Source: a virus
IMG/VR virus record: IMGVR_UViG_3300037258_000283
Location: 1-64,000 of that record
Direction: 5' to 3' (one strand)
Length of the DNA stretch: 64,000 nt
Positions within the stretch are counted from its first letter, which is position 1. Each line of letters opens with the position of its first letter. A model generated the notes under the pieces. It saw only the letters and a list, made by a program, of their open reading frames with translations. It was not told the origin of the DNA and did no database searches. The position numbers and the translations under genes were made by a program. Of this stretch, positions 48,809 to 57,191 are shown piece after piece.

Positions 48809-49206
48809 CCCCCGTTCGGGTCGCCGGTGAAATCCTCGGTCATCTCCGCCACGTCCGCCTCCGACAGGCCGTTCATCTCGTTGCACTTGTTGAAGACGCG
48901 GCTGAGCCCCGCCGCCGACTTGTTGCCGAGCGCGCGCACGTCCGAATCGGAGAAGACCACCGCACCGATTTCGTCCACGATGCACAGCGCGGCCAGCCGG
49001 GCGCGGACGTTGACCACGCTGCCCTTGCGCTTCCCGTCCGGGGAGTTGGTCATCGACGCCTCGAAGGCGTCGCGCTCCTTCCCGGTCAGGCTCCGCAGCC
49101 GGACGCTGCCGCCCCACTCCGGGACCGGGATTACCTCGTACGTCCGGTCGTCCGCCTTGAGGATGTCGTCCCTGCCGAGCAGTACCGGTGCCTTGTCCAG
49201 TTCCAT
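48793..49206 (-). CDS. Tail assembly chaperone G
   Basis: 137 residues from ATG 49206 (AGAGGAAC upstream). Alpha-helical core with LGRDDILKADDRTYEVIPVP, SLTGKERDAFEASM and DEIGAVVFSDSDVRALGNKS, like the G protein of siphophage G/GT pairs. Its last codons hold a five-G run where ribosomes can slip to make the longer GT form. Confidence 0.82.
   Translation of the reverse strand: MELDKAPVLLGRDDILKADDRTYEVIPVPEWGGSVRLRSLTGKERDAFEASMTNSPDGKRKGSVVNVRARLAALCIVDEIGAVVFSDSDVRALGNKSAAGLSRVFNKCNEMNGLSEADVAEMTEDFTGDPNGGSTAG
48808..48814 (-). promoter_or_regulatory. Probable -1 frameshift site
   Basis: C GGG GGC read leftward, in the G frame, 6 codons before its stop. Both codons are Gly; after a one-base slip the A-site codon becomes GGG and the next frame continues into T. 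Confidence 0.6.
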
Positions 49207-49296
49207 GGTCTGTTCCTCTCGCTGCGGATCGCTGCGGGTCGTAGGACGGGCCGGGGTGACCCGCAAGAGCCCCCGGCCCGTCCCGATCAGTTGTCG

Positions 49297-49782
49297 TCAG
49301 TCCCCGGCAGCCGCGTCGTGGACCTCTTGCGCCACGTCCTCCAGCACCTCGTGGAGTGCGTCTGCCAGATCTTCCTGGCCCTCTTCGAACGGTTTGGCGA
49401 ACCACTCGCCGCCGGTCGTCTGGAGAACCCAGACGTGGCGGTTGCCGTAGACCGGGTGCCGCCACCCGTTGTCGGCGTCCAGGTAGGCCGGAAGGCTGGC
49501 CTCACCAGCCCGGTTCATGGACGCGGAGATGGTCACGCCGTCCCGGGTGATCCGGGTACCGACGCCCGCCGCCACCCGGGCACGGAGACCGGTGTGCTTG
49601 ATCCCGTGAACGGCCAGGGCCATGACGTCTTCGCGCGACTTGTCCACCAGCGGCTTGACCGCCTCCACCAGGGCATCGCGCAGCCGTTCCGCCAGCGTCT
49701 CGTCTGTGATCCGGAGCGCGTCGATGGCGCGCCGGAAGTCCGCACCGGGGCTGACGGTCGTCCTGAGCGTGCCGGAGGCCAT
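49297..49782 (-). CDS. HK97 gp10-like tail completion protein
   Basis: 161 residues. RRAIDALRITDETLAERLRD, KPLVDKSREDVMALAVHGIK and LPAYLDADNGWRHPVYGNRH resemble gp10-type head-tail joining or tail completion proteins. It is encoded right before the tail tube gene, as expected. Starts at 49782, overlapping the next stop. Confidence 0.75.
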   Translation of the reverse strand: MASGTLRTTVSPGADFRRAIDALRITDETLAERLRDALVEAVKPLVDKSREDVMALAVHGIKHTGLRARVAAGVGTRITRDGVTISASMNRAGEASLPAYLDADNGWRHPVYGNRHVWVLQTTGGEWFAKPFEEGQEDLADALHEVLEDVAQEVHDAAAGD

Positions 49783-50198
49783 TACGCCGTGGCCCGCGCG
49801 ATACCGGTCCGCTGGGTCGGGAAGGTGACCTGGGTCGTGCTCAGGTCGCCGACCTTGCCGGACAGGGGCTGGTACTCCAGCAGGATGCAGGTCGCGGTGA
49901 AGGACGGGTTCGCGGGACCGACGGCGCTTGCCGTCGGCTTGACGACGACGGTGAACTCGGTCTCGTTGTCGTAGAGCGGGAACAATGTCGCGTCCACCTC
50001 CGCCGCCGCGAAGTCCTGCTGGAAGGTGATCACGTACTTGTCGGAGCTGAGCCCGGCCACCTGCTCCGTGCCCTGGCCGCTGAAGTTCGTAGTGGTGATC
50101 GCGGCCTTGATCAGGTCGATCTCCACGGACTCGCAGTGGTCGGAGAAGTCCACGCCGTTCACGACGATGTCACAGTCACGAAGAACGATCTTGCCCAT
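49782..50198 (-). CDS. Major tail (tube) protein
   Basis: 138 residues, short for a tube protein but beta-rich and with the expected plan (VLRDCDIVVNGVDFSDHCES, YVITFQQDFAAAEVDATLFP, PSFTATCILLEYQPLSGKVG). Place between gp10-like gene and G/GT genes supports a tube role. ATG 50198 is coupled to the gene upstream. Confidence 0.75.
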   Translation of the reverse strand: MGKIVLRDCDIVVNGVDFSDHCESVEIDLIKAAITTTNFSGQGTEQVAGLSSDKYVITFQQDFAAAEVDATLFPLYDNETEFTVVVKPTASAVGPANPSFTATCILLEYQPLSGKVGDLSTTQVTFPTQRTGIARATA

Positions 50199-50491
50199 CA
50201 GGTGCCGCCTTCCTTGGCTTCGGCCACCGGGGGCCGCTCTGTGGCGGGCACGACGTGCCCGGCCTCGATCAGGTGACGCGCCTGCGCGTCGGTAACGGTC
50301 AGGACCACGTCCTGGCCCTTGTGCGCGCCGCCCACCCGCTTGGGACCCACGACCGTGAACAGCCGGTCGGTGGGCTGCTCCCGGGCCGCGCGGACCGGGC
50401 CACGGGGCCGTTGCGGCGGGGCCGGACGGTCCTGGACCGGCGCGGGTGCCGCGCGGCCCTTCCCGGTGGAGGTCTTCCGTACTTCGGTCAC
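50198..50491 (-). CDS. Small structural hypothetical protein
   Basis: 97 residues from GTG 50491 (GTGA overlap). A basic, proline-rich start (GKGRAAPAPVQDRPAPPQRP) is followed by a short domain LFTVVGPKRVGGAHKGQDVV with DAQARHLIEAGHVVPA. It lies between tail genes. Not recognised. Confidence 0.68.
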   Translation of the reverse strand: MTEVRKTSTGKGRAAPAPVQDRPAPPQRPRGPVRAAREQPTDRLFTVVGPKRVGGAHKGQDVVLTVTDAQARHLIEAGHVVPATERPPVAEAKEGGT

Positions 50492-50826
50492 CTCGTGATC
50501 ACCGCCATCGTCACCCCGGTCTGGCTGGACGTGGTGATCGTCGCCAGGTTGCCGTTCGTGGGGTCCTGGTACTCCTTCAGCAGCGGAATCCAGACCTCCG
50601 TGGGGGTCACGTTCCCGGCCGCGAGCGTGTACACCGTGTCCGGGTAGGCCACGCCCGTGGCCAGGGTTCCGGGGGTGATGGCGGTCACCGTGACGGAGCC
50701 GGAGGACGTGTTCACGTACCGGGCGAAGCTGGTCGGCGTGACGGCCATGGTGTCGGAGGCCGTGGCCGCTGTCAGGGCCGGGGCCGTCCCGGCGTTGACG
50801 ATGGCCTGAGCGGTGCGGAGCGACAT
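50488..50826 (-). CDS. Small structural protein
   Basis: 112 residues from ATG 50826. Beta-rich, LRTAQAIVNAGTAPALTAAT then SGSVTVTAITPGTLATGVAY, and ending TSSQTGVTMAVITR. It resembles small phage decoration-type repeats, but no family is certain. Confidence 0.7.
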   Translation of the reverse strand: MSLRTAQAIVNAGTAPALTAATASDTMAVTPTSFARYVNTSSGSVTVTAITPGTLATGVAYPDTVYTLAAGNVTPTEVWIPLLKEYQDPTNGNLATITTSSQTGVTMAVITR

Positions 50827-50831
50827 GGGTC

Positions 50832-51263
50832 CTACTTCCCTGGGGTGCGGACGGTGAGCTTGAGGACGGCCCCGACCTGCTGGATACCGGCCGTGACGAA
50901 TTTTCCGCCGTACCCCTCGATCCCGGTGGCCATGGCGTCGGTGTCGTCGTCCAGCCCCAGGCCCGGGGTGTTGTAGAACGCCAGCCGCAGGCTCTGCGGC
51001 CCGTTCCCGGTGAGGTAGCTGTCCAGCAGGGTCTGTGCGCTGGTCGCCTCGTTGTCGGGGACCAGCACGTAGAGATCGAAGTACCACGTGTCCAGACCCC
51101 GGCCGAAGGCCCCGTCAAAGGTGGCCGACGGCTTCGGGGACGGCATGACGACCATGGCGGGGACCTGGTTGACGGACGGCACGTCCGCGTACACGGAGAT
51201 GCCCGGGATGGCCCCGGTCACCACTGCGGCGATCCCGTCCCGGATGTCCTGGAGACTGGCCAT
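50832..51263 (-). CDS. Tail terminator-like protein
   Basis: 143 residues from ATG 51263. ASLQDIRDGIAAVVTGAIPG begins it, with VPAMVVMPSPKPSATFDGAF and TWYFDLYVLVPDNEATSAQT, in the style of the U/gp9-like tail terminators. Position after the connector gene supports this. Confidence 0.7.
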   Translation of the reverse strand: MASLQDIRDGIAAVVTGAIPGISVYADVPSVNQVPAMVVMPSPKPSATFDGAFGRGLDTWYFDLYVLVPDNEATSAQTLLDSYLTGNGPQSLRLAFYNTPGLGLDDDTDAMATGIEGYGGKFVTAGIQQVGAVLKLTVRTPGK

Positions 51264-51271
51264 GGTTACCC

Positions 51272-51931
51272 CTATCCGACTAGCACGGGTTCGCGGACAT
51301 ACCGGTCGAGCTTCGACATGGCCATCAGGTTGTCCTTCACCCGGATGGTGCCCCAGACGTCGGAGCCGGCCACGCCGAACGGCGCGTCCTTCACCTGGAA
51401 GGTGGCCCCGGCCATGATCTTGCACGCCTGCTTCACCGGGGAGGGCACGGCCGCCCACCCCCACTGAGCGGTCACCTGCACCCGGTGGTAGCCCATCAGG
51501 TACCGGTTGCCTATGTCGTTCGGCCCGGACCACCGCTGGTACCCGGTGATCCCGAACCAGTGGTTCCCGAGCGGGGCCGTGCGCAGCTGGTTGAACGCCC
51601 ACCCGGGCTGACCGTCCGTGATGCCGTTCCGGGGGAACAGCTCGTAGTCGGTCGGGTCCCAGGTGATCTCGTAGGTGGCACCGGTCTGGACCACCAGGCT
51701 GTCAGCGGTCCAGAAGTCGTCCACGTCGCAGTATCGCGGCCCCTCCGCGTCGTAGATCCTCGGGGAGGCCACGGTGTCCTGGTTGAACTGCCGGTTCGTG
51801 TACTTTTCGATCTCCCGGCTGGCGGAGTCCAGGGCGTCGCTGAGCTGGTCGTCCCACTGGCTTGTCGTGATCGACAGGTACGCCTTCAGTTCGTCCAGCG
51901 TCACGTACGGGTCCAGGTCCGCGATAGCCAT
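51272..51931 (-). CDS. Head-tail connector protein (gp6-like)
   Basis: 219 residues from ATG 51931 in a TAATG overlap. YVTLDELKAYLSITTSQWDD and LSDALDSASREIEKYTNRQF is the helical start of HK97 gp6-like connectors. They bind under the portal to close the head and accept the tail. Confidence 0.82.
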   Translation of the reverse strand: MAIADLDPYVTLDELKAYLSITTSQWDDQLSDALDSASREIEKYTNRQFNQDTVASPRIYDAEGPRYCDVDDFWTADSLVVQTGATYEITWDPTDYELFPRNGITDGQPGWAFNQLRTAPLGNHWFGITGYQRWSGPNDIGNRYLMGYHRVQVTAQWGWAAVPSPVKQACKIMAGATFQVKDAPFGVAGSDVWGTIRVKDNLMAMSKLDRYVREPVLVG

Positions 51932-52347
51932 TACGCCAGCCACCCGCCCACGGAGTAGGTGGAGGTCACGGCGTCCAGGTGGGTCACGGCCACCTGGAAG
52001 ATCGGTGGGACGTAGTCCTGAGCGGTCAAGTTGGTGACCTTCGGCACCAGCGGACCGACCCGCAGGACCGTCGTCGCCACCCCGCCGGACGCGAGTCCGA
52101 GCGTGGCGGAGGTCAGGACCGTCCAGGTCTTGCCGGAGACCTCATCCAACCCCATCACGGTCACGGTGAAGCCGAGCACGCCGGCTACCGTGCAGTCCAC
52201 GACCAGCACCAGGCCGTCGTAGTCCGACCGGCGGCCGACGATGTGGAACTGCTGGGTGTCCGGGCTGGCGGTCCGGGCGGCCGATGCGAAGACGGAGAAG
52301 CTGCCTTCCGGCTGCGCTGAGATGTCCTGCTGCGCATCGACCGTCAT
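51931..52347 (-). CDS. Structural hypothetical protein
   Basis: 138 residues. Beta-rich (FSVFASAARTASPDTQQFHI, GLVLVVDCTVAGVLGFTVTV). Between the capsid and connector genes, so probably a head component. Not recognised. Confidence 0.7.
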   Translation of the reverse strand: MTVDAQQDISAQPEGSFSVFASAARTASPDTQQFHIVGRRSDYDGLVLVVDCTVAGVLGFTVTVMGLDEVSGKTWTVLTSATLGLASGGVATTVLRVGPLVPKVTNLTAQDYVPPIFQVAVTHLDAVTSTYSVGGWLA

Positions 52348-52348
52348 G

Positions 52349-52651
52349 TCAGCTCCCCGCGTCCTTGCGCGGACGGCCCGGCCCGCGCTTGACCGGAGCT
52401 TCCTCCGCCGTCACGTCCGCCTCCGCCGCCGGGGCGGTGTACCGCGCCGCCGGGTCCGGCTGCTTCGGCTGGACCCGGGCGTCCTCCATGTCGAACTGGA
52501 CGTCCAGTTCCTGGAAGAGGTGACTGGCGTACGCCAGCAGGGCGTGACCCTCCCGGACCCTGGTGGTCCCGGCAATGATCGCTTCCTGCTTGCCGTCCAC
52601 CCAGGCCACACCGCTGGTCCGGGCCACGTAGATCTTGCCTTCGTCGCTCAT
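52349..52651 (-). CDS. Head-associated protein with AT-hook-like tail
   Basis: 100 residues. A short domain (GKIYVARTSGVAWVDGKQEA, FQELDVQFDMEDARV) leads to a tail with KRGPGRPRKD, which matches the AT-hook core GRP. It may contact DNA in the head. It follows the capsid gene by 39 bases. Confidence 0.7.
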   Translation of the reverse strand: MSDEGKIYVARTSGVAWVDGKQEAIIAGTTRVREGHALLAYASHLFQELDVQFDMEDARVQPKQPDPAARYTAPAAEADVTAEEAPVKRGPGRPRKDAGS

Positions 52652-52690
52652 GCGTCTGTCCTTCCCCTGATCGCCTCTGTACTGCGGAGA

Positions 52691-55522
52691 CTACTTGGCG
52701 ACCAGGACCCGGAAGGCGTTCGAGTCGAGCACGGCCGAACCGTTGCGCCAGATGGCGAACAGGCCGCGCTGCCCGGTCGGGAAGTTGTTCGCGGTCCCGA
52801 ACAGGTGCGGGATCAGTTCCACGCTCATGCCGATGCGGTCCACGATCAGGAACTTCTGGAAGTCCCCGAAGATCGCCAGCTTGGTCGTGGTGACCAGGCC
52901 GGTCGCGTTGGGCATGGTCGATGCCTCGTAGACCGGGTACCCGGCCAGTTCCGAGGGACGGCCGCCACCCAGCTGGGTCCACAGCGCGGCACCGCCGTAG
53001 ATGTCGATGGAGCGCACGAGGTTGTAGAACGCCTTCTGCGCGAGCCACGCCGCGTTCGGCTCATGGCGCGGGGGCAGCGCGTTGACCGGCAGGAACAGGT
53101 CCGCCAGCACCAGCGTCAGCGTGGTACCGGTGTTGATCGTGTTGGTCGCGCCGACCAATACGCCCTGCGGGTTGGGCGGGGTGTTGTTGCCCGTCACGAA
53201 GGCCGTGGCCTCCTCGACGTTCTTGCCCTCCTGGAGCATCAGACCCAGCTCTTCCTGGATCTGGGTCCAGTCCTGCTCGATCTCGAAGCTGAACGGGATG
53301 AACGCCTGGACCCGGCTGGGGGTCACCGAAGGCTGCGCCAGGGTCGGGCTGTTGTCGGACGCCTCAGCGGCCTCCGCCGCACGGCTGACGGTCACGCCCG
53401 CCGACGTCACGCCCTCCCAGGTGGTCCGCACCGTCTGGACGACGCGCGCGATCTGCCGGATGGGGTTGACCACGGACGCGTTGGTGAGGATCACCGTCGG
53501 GTCCAGGTCGAACGGGACGGCGTAGTCACCGGTCGCACCCGCACCGGCCGCGAGCGACGCGCGCTCCTCATTGGTCAGGGTGTTGGTGCCGCCCGAGAGC
53601 GCCACCTTCCCGAAGGCGCGGGAGTAGATCGGCGAGCCGGTCACCAGGATGCGGCGGGCCAGCGTGCCCTCCTTGTCGTCCACGCGCTTCAGCAGCCGCT
53701 CCACGGCCGACTGGGCGTCACCGACGTTGGCGGCCGGGGCGTAGGTACCGCGCTCCACCGCGCGGAGTGCGTTCTCCCGCAGGCTGTCCCGGTAGTCGTC
53801 CATGGACCGGGCATCGCGGCGGAGCGCGGCCAGGTCGTAGATGTTCTCCTGCGCACGCCGCTGGCCGCCGGTGCCCGCGCCGCCGGTGGGGGCGGTGAAG
53901 CCGGTGCCGTTCTCGGTACTGCCGGCACCGGCCAGCTTGGCGATCAGGGCCTTGCGGGCGTTCGCGGACCGGATGGCCTGGTCATGGTCCTCGTGCTCGG
54001 ACGCCAGACGCTCCATCTCCGCCTGCTGCTCCGCCGGGAGCGAGCCGCCCGCGTACTCGGTGTCCAGCTCCGTGATCCGCGCGCGGATCTCTTCCTGCCG
54101 GGCCTGGCGCTCTTCCACCGTCATGGCGAAATCGGACACGTTCGTGCCTCTCTGCTGGTTCGCTGGGTTGCCTTCACCCGCAGAGTGCACGTCGTGCGGC
54201 TCTTCGGTCCCTTCGGACGCGGCCCCGGCTGGCGGGGTGCTGGTCGTGCTGGTCGCGGCCCCGGCCGGCGGGGTGCTGTTGCTCTGGTCGTCCGAGATCT
54301 CGATCCCGAACTTCGTGCAGGCTGCCTTGATCTTACTCTTGACCTTCGCCAGGTTCTCCGCGCTGTACATGCCCGCGTTCTTCGCCTGATTGATGTAGGA
54401 CCAGGCTGCCTGAGCGTGAGCCTTGGTGTCCAGGGGGTAGCGCTTCTTGCCGTCGTCCTGGTACCCGGGGTCCGCGTAGTCCACGTCGCCGAACGGCTTC
54501 GCCGGATCGGCCATCCGGTCGCCCCCGGCCACGGGCTGGCCCTCCACGTCCGTGGACACGTTGAACTTCGCGCACGCGGCCTTGATCGCTGCCTTGACCT
54601 TCGCCATGTCAGCCGGGCTGTACAGGTCGGGCGCGTCCGGGTGATTGATGAACGCCCACGACAGCTGCGCGTGCGCGGCCGTGTCGATCGGGTAGCGCTT
54701 CTTACCGTCCTTCTGGTACCCGGTGTCCGCGCAGGTCACCCCGGCCCACGGGTTGCCGCTCTCCGCCGCCGGGTCGTCCGCGTCCGGGTCGTCGGGGTCG
54801 GCCACCGGCGCGGTCGTGGCGGACCGCAGCTCCCGCACGCTGCGCAGTGCGTCCGCGTACTGCTCCGGACGACGGCTGCGCAGTGCGGCGTAGTAGTCGT
54901 CCGTGGTGGAGCGCAGCCCGGCCGTGGCCGCTCCGTTCGCCGGGAACATGGTCGGACCGAATTCCATCACGCGCGCCTCACGGATGGTGCGCTCCGGCAG
55001 GCCGTCCGGGTTGGCGTCGCTGCGCGTCGGCGCGTCGTCCCAGTCGTCCAGGACCACCTGGAACCGGAATGACGACCCGTACGCGCCCGCCTCCAGCGCC
55101 GGGACCAGGTCCCGGACGTACGAGGTGTCCAGCAGCTGGACATCGTAGGCCGGGCCGTTGCTGTCCTCTTCGATCCGCAGCGGGATTCCGATCGGCTTGT
55201 CCGCCACCTGGGGGTCGTGGCCGTGCTCCAGCAGCACCTTGATTCCCTGAGCGGGATTCTTCCGGCTGGCGTTGTCGCTGAGCGTTTTCTTGAACGCTCC
55301 CGGGGCGACCTTCTCCAGGAACCGCCCTTCCCAGGCGGAGTCGATCGGGTAGAAATCCCCGAAGGTGGAGAAGTGGCCGGACATGATCGGCATACCGGAG
55401 CTGGGAGCGGTGCCGTCCGGCGCGACGCCGCGCAGTTCCACGGCCTCCGCTGTCTGGGTCCGGCACACGGGGATCGTGAGGCGGACCGGCGCTCCCCCGA
55501 TCGGTTCGATGTCAGCGGGCAT
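52691..55522 (-). CDS. Prohead protease fused to major capsid protein
   Basis: 943 residues. Residues 1-210 are an HK97-type prohead serine protease (GHFSTFGDFYPIDSAWEGRF, LLEHGHDP with His100, LEAGAYGSSFRF with Ser150/151). Residues 265-322 and 350-410 are two copies of a small domain (GYQKDGKKRYPIDTAAHAQL and GYQDDGKKRYPLDTKAHAQA) like DUF6582. From about 470 on is an HK97 capsid protein with an N-terminal coiled scaffold (TVEERQARQEEIRARITELD) and the core to LDSNAFRVLVAK. The protease may cut itself free. An internal GTG at 54139 with AGAGAGG could make the capsid alone. Confidence 0.92.
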   Translation of the reverse strand: MPADIEPIGGAPVRLTIPVCRTQTAEAVELRGVAPDGTAPSSGMPIMSGHFSTFGDFYPIDSAWEGRFLEKVAPGAFKKTLSDNASRKNPAQGIKVLLEHGHDPQVADKPIGIPLRIEEDSNGPAYDVQLLDTSYVRDLVPALEAGAYGSSFRFQVVLDDWDDAPTRSDANPDGLPERTIREARVMEFGPTMFPANGAATAGLRSTTDDYYAALRSRRPEQYADALRSVRELRSATTAPVADPDDPDADDPAAESGNPWAGVTCADTGYQKDGKKRYPIDTAAHAQLSWAFINHPDAPDLYSPADMAKVKAAIKAACAKFNVSTDVEGQPVAGGDRMADPAKPFGDVDYADPGYQDDGKKRYPLDTKAHAQAAWSYINQAKNAGMYSAENLAKVKSKIKAACTKFGIEISDDQSNSTPPAGAATSTTSTPPAGAASEGTEEPHDVHSAGEGNPANQQRGTNVSDFAMTVEERQARQEEIRARITELDTEYAGGSLPAEQQAEMERLASEHEDHDQAIRSANARKALIAKLAGAGSTENGTGFTAPTGGAGTGGQRRAQENIYDLAALRRDARSMDDYRDSLRENALRAVERGTYAPAANVGDAQSAVERLLKRVDDKEGTLARRILVTGSPIYSRAFGKVALSGGTNTLTNEERASLAAGAGATGDYAVPFDLDPTVILTNASVVNPIRQIARVVQTVRTTWEGVTSAGVTVSRAAEAAEASDNSPTLAQPSVTPSRVQAFIPFSFEIEQDWTQIQEELGLMLQEGKNVEEATAFVTGNNTPPNPQGVLVGATNTINTGTTLTLVLADLFLPVNALPPRHEPNAAWLAQKAFYNLVRSIDIYGGAALWTQLGGGRPSELAGYPVYEASTMPNATGLVTTTKLAIFGDFQKFLIVDRIGMSVELIPHLFGTANNFPTGQRGLFAIWRNGSAVLDSNAFRVLVAK

Positions 55523-55523
55523 G

Positions 55524-56984
55524 TCAGTTCCCTTCCGGGGGCGGAGGCGGTGTGGCCGGGGCTGCGGGTCCGGTCGGTGTCGGGGTTCCCGGCGGGAGCG
55601 CGGGAGCGCCCTGGCCGATGGGCAGGGCCGGCGTGCCGCCTTCGCCCGGTGGGAGCGGGAGCACGTCCGGCGCGGACGTCGGGGTGCCGGGCGGGTTCAG
55701 CTGGACGGACACGAGACCGGTGTGCTCCAGCAGGGTCCAGTCCTGCGCGGTGATCGCTGCCACGATCGAGTCCGGCTCGTACCCGGCGGAGATCAGCGTA
55801 CTGATCGTGGCCGCCTCCGTGGTCTGGATCTGGGCCAGCACCTGGCGGTCCGTGCGCAGGAACGCAATGTCCCGGTCGTCGTACCACAGCCGTGCGTTCG
55901 GCTGGGACGGCACCAGGGACTGGTACGAGGCCGCCAGGGAGCGCCACAGCGGCCGGAGCGTGCCGTCCCCGAAGGCGGAGCGGGCCGTGGAGAAGTTCGC
56001 GCCGTTCAGGCCCGGCCCCTTCAGCGCTTCGGAGAGTCCGAGGATCACCGGGTGCACGCCCGCCGCCGCCGCGATGCGCACCTCGCCCGCACCCTGGGTG
56101 ACCGCGAAGTCCATCTGCTGCATGTTCGTCCCGAGCACCGTCACATCCGCGCCGCCACCCAGGTACAGGGTCTTGTAGGCGTTCTCGGTGCCGGTGTGGG
56201 AGGTCTCCATCTTCTGTATGAAGTCCTTGAACTGCTCTTTCGTGACTGTGTCCTTGAAAGAGACGGCCATGTTGGGCGTCGCCGCGTTCGCGAAGAAATT
56301 CGCCTTGTGCGCCGTGGCCGCCTTGTCGGACTGGATCTCCCGGAGCACCGGCGTCAGCCACGACATGCCCCGGTACTGGGCTTCGGGGTCCGGGACGGGC
56401 GACCAGTGCGCCACTTCCTCCGGCATGTACACCTTGGCGACACCGGCGTTGTAGCCGATGCCGCCGGGCCAGTACATGTACCCCACCACGTCCGACTGGA
56501 CGGCCTGGGACGGCGGGGCGCTCAGCACGATCTGGACCCAGTCCGGCCGCAGCCGCCGCAGCCGCTTCGGCTCCCGGGCCACGAAGTGGTTCCCGGCCAG
56601 GTCGATGTCCTGGAGTGCGCGGGTGAGCAGCTCCCCGGTGGTGCCGTTCGGCCAGGGGTTCTCCAGGATGGACAGGTCCGGGGTGCCGAACAGGTCGCCC
56701 GGACGGCCGTTGCGGATCTTCTGGTACTGGAACCGCATGTCGGAGAAGACCGACGCCCGCGCCTGGACACAGGCGAAGACGATCCCAGAGGACTTGTACA
56801 GGGAGTTGACGTACCCGATGAACGAGTTCTCCGCCGACTCCGTGTCGATCGTCGTGGACGTCCCGGTCAGGTTGTAGGCCAAACCGTTGTACGTGAACAT
56901 GCCCATCCAGTCAGCCATGCTGACGTCGGGAAAGTTCCGTTCCTCGGTGCGGCCACGGGCCAGGGAGCGCCACAGCTTGGTCAT
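55524..56984 (-). CDS. Portal protein (HK97 family)
   Basis: 486 residues. The start is IGYVNSLYKSSGIVFACVQA and ARASVFSDMRFQYQKIRNGR, and the wing has LARALQDIDLAGNHFVAREP-like LLTRALQDIDLAGNHFVARE. The C-terminal part is proline-rich (PPPPPEGN). It forms the dodecameric channel for DNA. ATG 56984 overlaps the stop of the small membrane gene upstream. Confidence 0.9.
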   Translation of the reverse strand: MTKLWRSLARGRTEERNFPDVSMADWMGMFTYNGLAYNLTGTSTTIDTESAENSFIGYVNSLYKSSGIVFACVQARASVFSDMRFQYQKIRNGRPGDLFGTPDLSILENPWPNGTTGELLTRALQDIDLAGNHFVAREPKRLRRLRPDWVQIVLSAPPSQAVQSDVVGYMYWPGGIGYNAGVAKVYMPEEVAHWSPVPDPEAQYRGMSWLTPVLREIQSDKAATAHKANFFANAATPNMAVSFKDTVTKEQFKDFIQKMETSHTGTENAYKTLYLGGGADVTVLGTNMQQMDFAVTQGAGEVRIAAAAGVHPVILGLSEALKGPGLNGANFSTARSAFGDGTLRPLWRSLAASYQSLVPSQPNARLWYDDRDIAFLRTDRQVLAQIQTTEAATISTLISAGYEPDSIVAAITAQDWTLLEHTGLVSVQLNPPGTPTSAPDVLPLPPGEGGTPALPIGQGAPALPPGTPTPTGPAAPATPPPPPEGN

Positions 56985-57160
56985 GCGTCACTCCCCTTGC
57001 CCACTGGTCCCGCGCCGTCGGTCACGTCGGAGAAGAGCGCATACGCCAGCAGCGCCGCGCCTGTCCCCGTCATCCCCCACGGCCCGAATATCCAGGTGAG
57101 CCCTGCTGCGATCATACCGACCGCCAGCAACATGACCAGAAGTCCTTCACGACGCGTCAC
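56981..57160 (-). CDS. Small membrane protein between portal and terminase
   Basis: 59 residues from GTG 57160: VTRREGLLVMLLAVGMIAAG then LTWIFGPWGMTGTGAALLAY. Two hydrophobic stretches suggest a hairpin in the membrane. An ATGA overlap couples it to the portal. Unusual in this spot; role unknown. Confidence 0.62.
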   Translation of the reverse strand: MTRREGLLVMLLAVGMIAAGLTWIFGPWGMTGTGAALLAYALFSDVTDGAGPVGKGSDA

Positions 57161-57191
57161 GGACGGCCGCCTCTCCGTCGTCGTAGATAGG

